The notes under the pieces: model-generated
Told to the model about the DNA's origin: nothing
Database searches by the model: none
The model's input: the letters and a program-made list of their open reading frames with translations, nothing else
Shown here: positions 60,523-64,000 of the stretch, piece by piece
Layout: every line of letters begins with the position of its first letter
Position numbering within the stretch: the stretch's first letter is position 1
Program-made: the position numbers and the translations under genes
Source: SM23-73-3 sp964580215
GTDB lineage: Bacteria > Zixibacteria > MSB-5A5 > SM1-73
DNA length: 64,000 nt
Assembly: GCA_964580215.1 (NCBI GenBank)
Contig: CAZOJT010000005.1
Location: 1-64,000 of the forward strand
Direction of reading: 5' to 3'

Positions 60523-61572
60523 TCATTTTTTTTTCAGGTGTTCGACTATCCGTCTGTGCTCAGCGCCGAACCACAGCTTCTCCACAGGCTGGGTGAAGAT
60601 ATTGCCGAAACAGGTGGCGTCATGACGATAAGAAAATTGAGGACAAGGGTAAACATCACCCGAAGGATTTATTATCAGATGGATAGGAGAAAGCCAGCAT
60701 CCACGGCGAAACTCCCCGGTTTCAGCTTCTCCATATACTTCAAATGGACGGTATCTATTTTGTAGTTCCTTTATATGTTTATTCACCCCTTCCATCTGTT
60801 CTGAGTATAGACTATCAGAAGCTTTCTGATTGATCCGAAACTGAATATAATTCAAACGCATGTCTTTGACCAGACAGGTCATCTCCTCCATGAAATTCAT
60901 ATTGCTCTGATTCAGCCTAACTTTAGCTCCTATAATCAGACCTGTTTTTTGCTTGTCCCTTTCGGAGACAATACTCTCTATATTGCTCAACACCTTTTGA
61001 AATTCCCTTGGAGTTGGAGGATGATGAATACGATTATAAACCACGTCATTGCTGGCATCTAAATTCACTCTTAAAAAAGAAAAACCCTCCACCAGAAGGC
61101 TAACTATCTTTCGATCAAGTGAGGCGGCATTGGTCAAAAGGCTCAATTTGAACTTCTTTTCTATGCACATCTGTGTAAATTTACGAAATTCCGGATGCAG
61201 TGTAGGTTCTCCTCCTCCGGAGAGATCAATGAATTTAACTTTCAAGGAATGCAAGCTCTCCAGGAGTTTGCCGAAGCTGTTTGAGTTCATGAAGACAACC
61301 TTTCTCCTGCGGTCACCTCCATAAAGGCACCAAGAGCAGTTGTGATTGCATGTGTCTGACAGGTAAACTCTGGCTAAGGCAGGATAAGGAATGCTCCCCT
61401 TTGAAATTTTCTTAGCCTCAGGAAAAACCCTTTCCAGCATTGCCTTTTCAAAAGGAGAGAACTTCTCTTTTCGGCCTAGCTTGTAGACGTTTCTGTCTTG
61501 AGAGAAGATAGCTTTTGTTTTCAGTTCTGCTTCCGTTTCAGCATTTATTCCCAGGTAATCTCTGATTTTCAA
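60523..61572 (-). CDS. radical SAM enzyme with SPASM-type C-terminus
   Basis: A 349-aa protein. The radical SAM cluster motif is C75-x3-C79-x2-C82 in LSDTCNHNCSWCLYGGD, followed by KFIDLSGGGEPTLHPEFRKF, LLTNAASL and FLRVNLDASND barrel strands. The C-terminus has GCWLSPIHLIINPSGDVYPCPQF, a SPASM/Twitch-like Cys cluster, then FGNIFTQPVEKLWFG. Such enzymes modify peptides, proteins or sugars. Start TTG 61572 with AGAGG upstream. Its place between fliW and flgM suggests a flagellar or surface-glycan modification, but the substrate is unknown. No short precursor peptide gene is evident. Confidence 0.88.
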   Translation of the reverse strand: MKIRDYLGINAETEAELKTKAIFSQDRNVYKLGRKEKFSPFEKAMLERVFPEAKKISKGSIPYPALARVYLSDTCNHNCSWCLYGGDRRRKVVFMNSNSFGKLLESLHSLKVKFIDLSGGGEPTLHPEFRKFTQMCIEKKFKLSLLTNAASLDRKIVSLLVEGFSFLRVNLDASNDVVYNRIHHPPTPREFQKVLSNIESIVSERDKQKTGLIIGAKVRLNQSNMNFMEEMTCLVKDMRLNYIQFRINQKASDSLYSEQMEGVNKHIKELQNRYRPFEVYGEAETGEFRRGCWLSPIHLIINPSGDVYPCPQFSYRHDATCFGNIFTQPVEKLWFGAEHRRIVEHLKKK

Positions 61573-61697
61573 AAAAACCTCTCCCGGTTAAAATTTGAGG
61601 AAGTTTCAGAAAATCCCCGATAAAAGAGAGCTTTTATGTGAAGATGTTTGTGCTGAAAGACTACAATGGCCACATTGGAGATTATCTCAAGCTAACA

Positions 61698-61855
61698 GGC
61701 GTGTTGAAAAAGTCTCTCATCGAGGCGGGATATGCGTATGCTCGTATGAGTGCATACGCACATTCATACGAAAATTCCCGCCTCTATGGGGCACAATGAC
61801 TTATCACCCATAGGGCAGGGCATTCAGCCCTGCCAATACAGTTTTTCAACAGTCC
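61698..61855 (-). repeat. MITE-like repeat family A, copy A4 (inverted), with long GTATG insert
   Basis: Ends GGCGTGTTGAAAAA and TTTTTCAACAGTCC. The insert at 61732-61772 is the long nested form. It separates fliW from the radical SAM gene. Confidence 0.88.
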
Positions 61856-61900
61856 CTAACGCCCCTGGGATCCTCTTCGGCATACTTAAGAATTTGCCCC

Positions 61901-62374
61901 TCATGCAGAAGCTTCTTTGCCAAGTTGTTTTCGCCGCAATCGTTTTCTAAGCTCATCTAAAAGGTAATGCTTTATAGTGTAAGGACTGTTGGGCATAACC
62001 GCCTGCTTGGCTAATCTTTTTTTGGAATTTATCACCAGAGGACCTAAAAGATCGGCAGAAGCTTGCGTCGCATCCTGAGGAACTGTGACGATAACATAGG
62101 TGACCAGATCCTTGGAGTTGGTATAATTTAGCTCTTCCAACTCCTTCTCGTTGATCTCCAGTTTGTAATTAGGAAAAAGGTGTAAAGGATCTGTGATCAC
62201 GAAAGCCACATTGGGGTCCTCCACGGATTGAAGCCACTTGAAGGGTGCAAACTCCTTCCTCTCCAGAATCACATACTGAGTTAACTGAGAAAAACCAAGA
62301 ACTCCTTTGGGAAGAACAATTACTTCCTTCTCTTTAAAATCGACCTCTCCAAATCTGGTTGTGACAAATTTCAT
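61901..62374 (-). CDS. fliW: flagellar assembly factor FliW
   Basis: A 157-aa protein that binds flagellin and CsrA; when flagellin is exported, FliW is freed and blocks CsrA. Family phrases: FGEVDFKEKEVIVLPKGVLGFSQLTQYVIL, FKWLQSVEDPNVAFVITDPLHLFP, and VPQDATQASADLLGPLVINSKKRLAKQAVM. GGGGGAAGG lies directly before the ATG. The nearby csrA makes the partner-switch pair. Confidence 0.96.
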   Translation of the reverse strand: MKFVTTRFGEVDFKEKEVIVLPKGVLGFSQLTQYVILERKEFAPFKWLQSVEDPNVAFVITDPLHLFPNYKLEINEKELEELNYTNSKDLVTYVIVTVPQDATQASADLLGPLVINSKKRLAKQAVMPNSPYTIKHYLLDELRKRLRRKQLGKEASA

Positions 62375-62445
62375 CCTTCCCCCTTAATATGACCAGGATT
62401 TATGATGTGTGCGAATCAAAAACCAAAGGTGGTTTGAATTCCATT

Positions 62446-62740
62446 TCATTTTATCCCCCCAACTTTTATGATCCTGTAAGGATTTTTCCCTTCAAAGGAA
62501 AATCGACTTGAAGAAGAAATCATTTCTTCGTTCATCCGCTGGTTTTCAAATTGTCTAACCTTCCTCGTAATAGACGAAACTTGAATCAAAAGGTTTCCGA
62601 TTGTGCTTGTTCTTCTCTGCGGAATTTGATCGTTCAAAAGAAAAACCCTGGGTTTGGTCCTGCCACCATCTTCTATACTTCTCCACCTTTCGATTCAAAT
62701 CCTCGCCTCTTTTTTTGCTTCTGGTTTTGAAAAACACAAC
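62446..62740 (-). other. two overlapping small frames between csrA and fliW
   Basis: Frame 62555-62737 (60 aa, GTG start three bases after csrA: FFKTRSKKRGEDLNRKVEKY, ending SSFVYYEEG) and frame 62446-62637 (63 aa, TTG start: QIPQRRTSTIGNLLIQVSSI, ending PYRIIKVGGIK) are out of register. Either may be real, or together they are one frameshifted gene. I recognise neither; no alternative feature explains the 366-base gap. Confidence 0.35.
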
Positions 62741-63076
62741 TCATCCCCTCGGTTTTGCGCCCTTACCTCTTTTTGAGTTTTTGTCGTTTTCAGATTTATC
62801 AGTTTCAGTAAAATCAGAGGCCAAGGTTTCCCCGGGTGGCTTATCGTGGTTCTCTTTTATCATGGTGATAATCTTGGAAACCCCCTCCACGGTGCTGACA
62901 ACCGCTCTTTTATTCTCTTCCTGGATTTTGAAATATATTTCCTCTCTATGTATGGTCACTTTCTGGGGAGCGATTATCCCCAACCTCACCTGTCGCCCCC
63001 GCACCCCCAGGATGGTTATCTTAATATCATCTCCAATGGTGACGCTTTCTCCCAACTTCCTTGTCAAAATCAGCAT
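62741..63076 (-). CDS. csrA: carbon storage regulator CsrA with long C-terminal tail
   Basis: 111 aa from ATG 63076 (MLILTRKLGESVTIGDDIKI); GTG 63082 adds two residues. The RNA-binding beta strands ITILGVRGRQVRLGI and IHREEIYFKIQEENKRA are complete. After the usual end near residue 65 comes a further 45-residue tail ending in a disordered Glu/Lys-rich stretch (DKSENDKNSKRGKGAKPRG), rare for CsrA (usually 60-80 aa). CsrA binds GGA motifs in mRNA leaders, often that of flagellin; fliW is downstream as its antagonist. Confidence 0.95.
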   Translation of the reverse strand: MLILTRKLGESVTIGDDIKITILGVRGRQVRLGIIAPQKVTIHREEIYFKIQEENKRAVVSTVEGVSKIITMIKENHDKPPGETLASDFTETDKSENDKNSKRGKGAKPRG

Positions 63077-63289
63077 AGCCACCCTCTTTCCAAGCGCAAG
63101 AATTCAGAAGGTTTTTCCATCTTTACTTATAGATTTCCAGGATTTTTCAGGACGAATTCAGTCTTTTCTTTGATCATCTTTATCAACTGACACCCTTCAA
63201 ACTCGATTGGTCGTTTTTTTGACGCTTACATTACATAAGAATCGGTATGAAATTCAAATTCCTTAGCTTTCTTTTCCGTTTTTGTATCA

Positions 63290-63688
63290 CTAAATCAATT
63301 TATTATTAGCCGAAACTGATTTCAACTTTTTCATGATGTATAACACCCTTTGACTCTCTCCTAAGACCGACTCCAGGGATCGTTCAATCTTTTCAATCAA
63401 CTCCCTGTTTTTTTCCAGTTCTATCTCCCCGTGCCGGGAAAGCTTATAAAGTCTTCCCACCTCCATTCTTACGACCCGGACCATTCGGCTTATGTCTGAG
63501 GTAGCGCGACCGGTCTGATCAACCAGATCCAGGATGTCATCATAAACCCGGGTGGAAAGACCTCCTGTCTCCCTTGACTTGGAGGCGGCATAAGCTAAAT
63601 TGGACGCCATTCTCTTCGCCTGGACGGAAAGCTCCTCCAGCGACCTCAAAACGTCCGAAGCCTTTTCGATCTCCTGGGATTTGATCAT
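63290..63688 (-). CDS. helical protein of unknown function in the flagellar regulation cluster
   Basis: A 132-aa cytosolic, mostly alpha-helical protein (IEKASDVLRSLEELSVQAKRM, VYDDILDLVDQTGRATSDISRM, ELIEKIERSLESVLGESQRVL). No membrane segment. The heptad-like pattern could make a dimer or a chaperone-type bundle such as FlgN, but the match is not strong enough to name. GGGAGG lies close to the ATG. It is between a response regulator and csrA on the same strand. Confidence 0.7.
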   Translation of the reverse strand: MIKSQEIEKASDVLRSLEELSVQAKRMASNLAYAASKSRETGGLSTRVYDDILDLVDQTGRATSDISRMVRVVRMEVGRLYKLSRHGEIELEKNRELIEKIERSLESVLGESQRVLYIMKKLKSVSANNKLI

Positions 63689-63766
63689 ATCCTCCCTCGA
63701 CAGTTAGCCTGGTTATTGGGATCACTTTGCCAAAATAATAAAAGATCACAAAAATCAAACCTACCC

Positions 63767-64000
63767 TCAGAAATTCACCAATTCTTTTATCTTTTCTTTA
63801 AGTTCATCCAAATTGGGGGACTTCACCAAATATGCATCTGCCAGCCATGACTGAAAGTCGCTTTTGTAGGTGGAATATGCCGAATTCAGTATGATGGGCG
63901 TATTCTTGTTGATCCTCCTTAAATCACCCAATATCCCCAGACCGTTTTGATCTTGAAGTTTGATATCCAGAATCACCAGATGCGGTGGCTCATTCTCAAC
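63767..64000 (-). CDS. response regulator receiver domain, C-terminal part (runs off the window)
   Basis: The frame is open to the window edge and encodes 77 residues. Receiver features are the phospho-acceptor Asp in PPHLVILDIKLQDQNGLG, the Ser/Thr switch region TPIILNSAYSTYK and the conserved Lys in AYLVKSPNLDELK. The protein ends right after the receiver fold, so it is a stand-alone CheY-like or N-terminally extended regulator. The N-terminus is missing. Confidence 0.85.
   Translation of the reverse strand, partial: VENEPPHLVILDIKLQDQNGLGILGDLRRINKNTPIILNSAYSTYKSDFQSWLADAYLVKSPNLDELKEKIKELVNF

Noticed and set aside
61580..61620. Possible sigma-28 promoter on the plus strand (GGAAGTTT...CCCGATAA)
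   Set aside because: Spacing is 9 instead of 11 and no plus-strand gene follows.

Overview
This window looks like a chromosomal segment of a flagellated, Gram-negative-type bacterium of roughly 40-45 % G+C. Envelope clues are a phosphate-selective-type outer-membrane porin, TatA, and the remains of a secreted M4 protease with an FCB-type C-terminal sorting tail (motif QNYPNPFNPET). Together with the large load of small dispersed repeats, this suggests an uncultured FCB-group lineage (Zixibacteria-like or related). That placement is an inference, not a proof.

Layout. 1-7.1 kb: a partial TPR protein overlapping a small exported peptide gene, dgt, a TMTC-like membrane/TPR glycosyltransferase, and an orphan ecfT followed by truA. 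7.2-16 kb (plus strand): fsa/talC-type transaldolase, purB, a single-chain Type IIG-like restriction-modification enzyme, psd-pssA, purS-purQ, a DUF4321 protein, tatA and an unknown gene. 16-18.7 kb: an AT-rich accessory island with an unknown 308-aa protein and a HEPN protein, marked by palindromes. 18.7-26.5 kb: an archaeal-type UPF0282 hydrolase, a decayed M4 protease, mobA with an unlisted 57-aa gene, a porin, surE, a GT2 dolichol-phosphate-mannose-synthase-like enzyme.

26.5-45.4 kb (minus strand): tRNA-Pro, a MerR regulator, gpsA, plsY, a DUF6504-like protein, der, a DUF512 radical-SAM protein, pgsA, recN, nadK, a DNA methylase-nuclease fusion, dxs, a polyprenyl synthase, xseB, xseA. This is the well-known xseA-xseB-ispA-dxs-nadK-recN order with a foreign methylase inserted. 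A Cas4/RecB-like Fe-S nuclease and an aminotransferase follow. 45.8-59.3 kb (minus strand): thioredoxin, a stand-alone RelA-type zinc-finger/DUF2250-like protein, folD, ymdB, rny, a structured RNA, zapA, a ZapB-like coiled coil, and the translation operon pheT-pheS-rplT-rpmI-infC-thrS, with tRNA-Val upstream. 59.7-64 kb (minus strand): flagellar and post-transcriptional control: flgM with a good sigma-28 promoter, a radical SAM/SPASM enzyme, fliW, csrA, a helical protein and the 3' part of a response regulator.

The most unusual layer is the repeats. MITE-like elements with terminal inverted repeats carry a small GTATG palindrome inserted at a constant site, and that palindrome itself occurs in short and long (re-inserted) forms. 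Short-period tandem repeats sit exactly at gene ends, and several genes (HEPN, DUF512, recN, folD) take their last codons and stop codon from a repeat. Other points of note are the RelA-type zinc finger fused to a winged helix, an AUA start candidate for infC, a truncated second tRNA-Val, and a rod-shaped RNA between zapA and rny.
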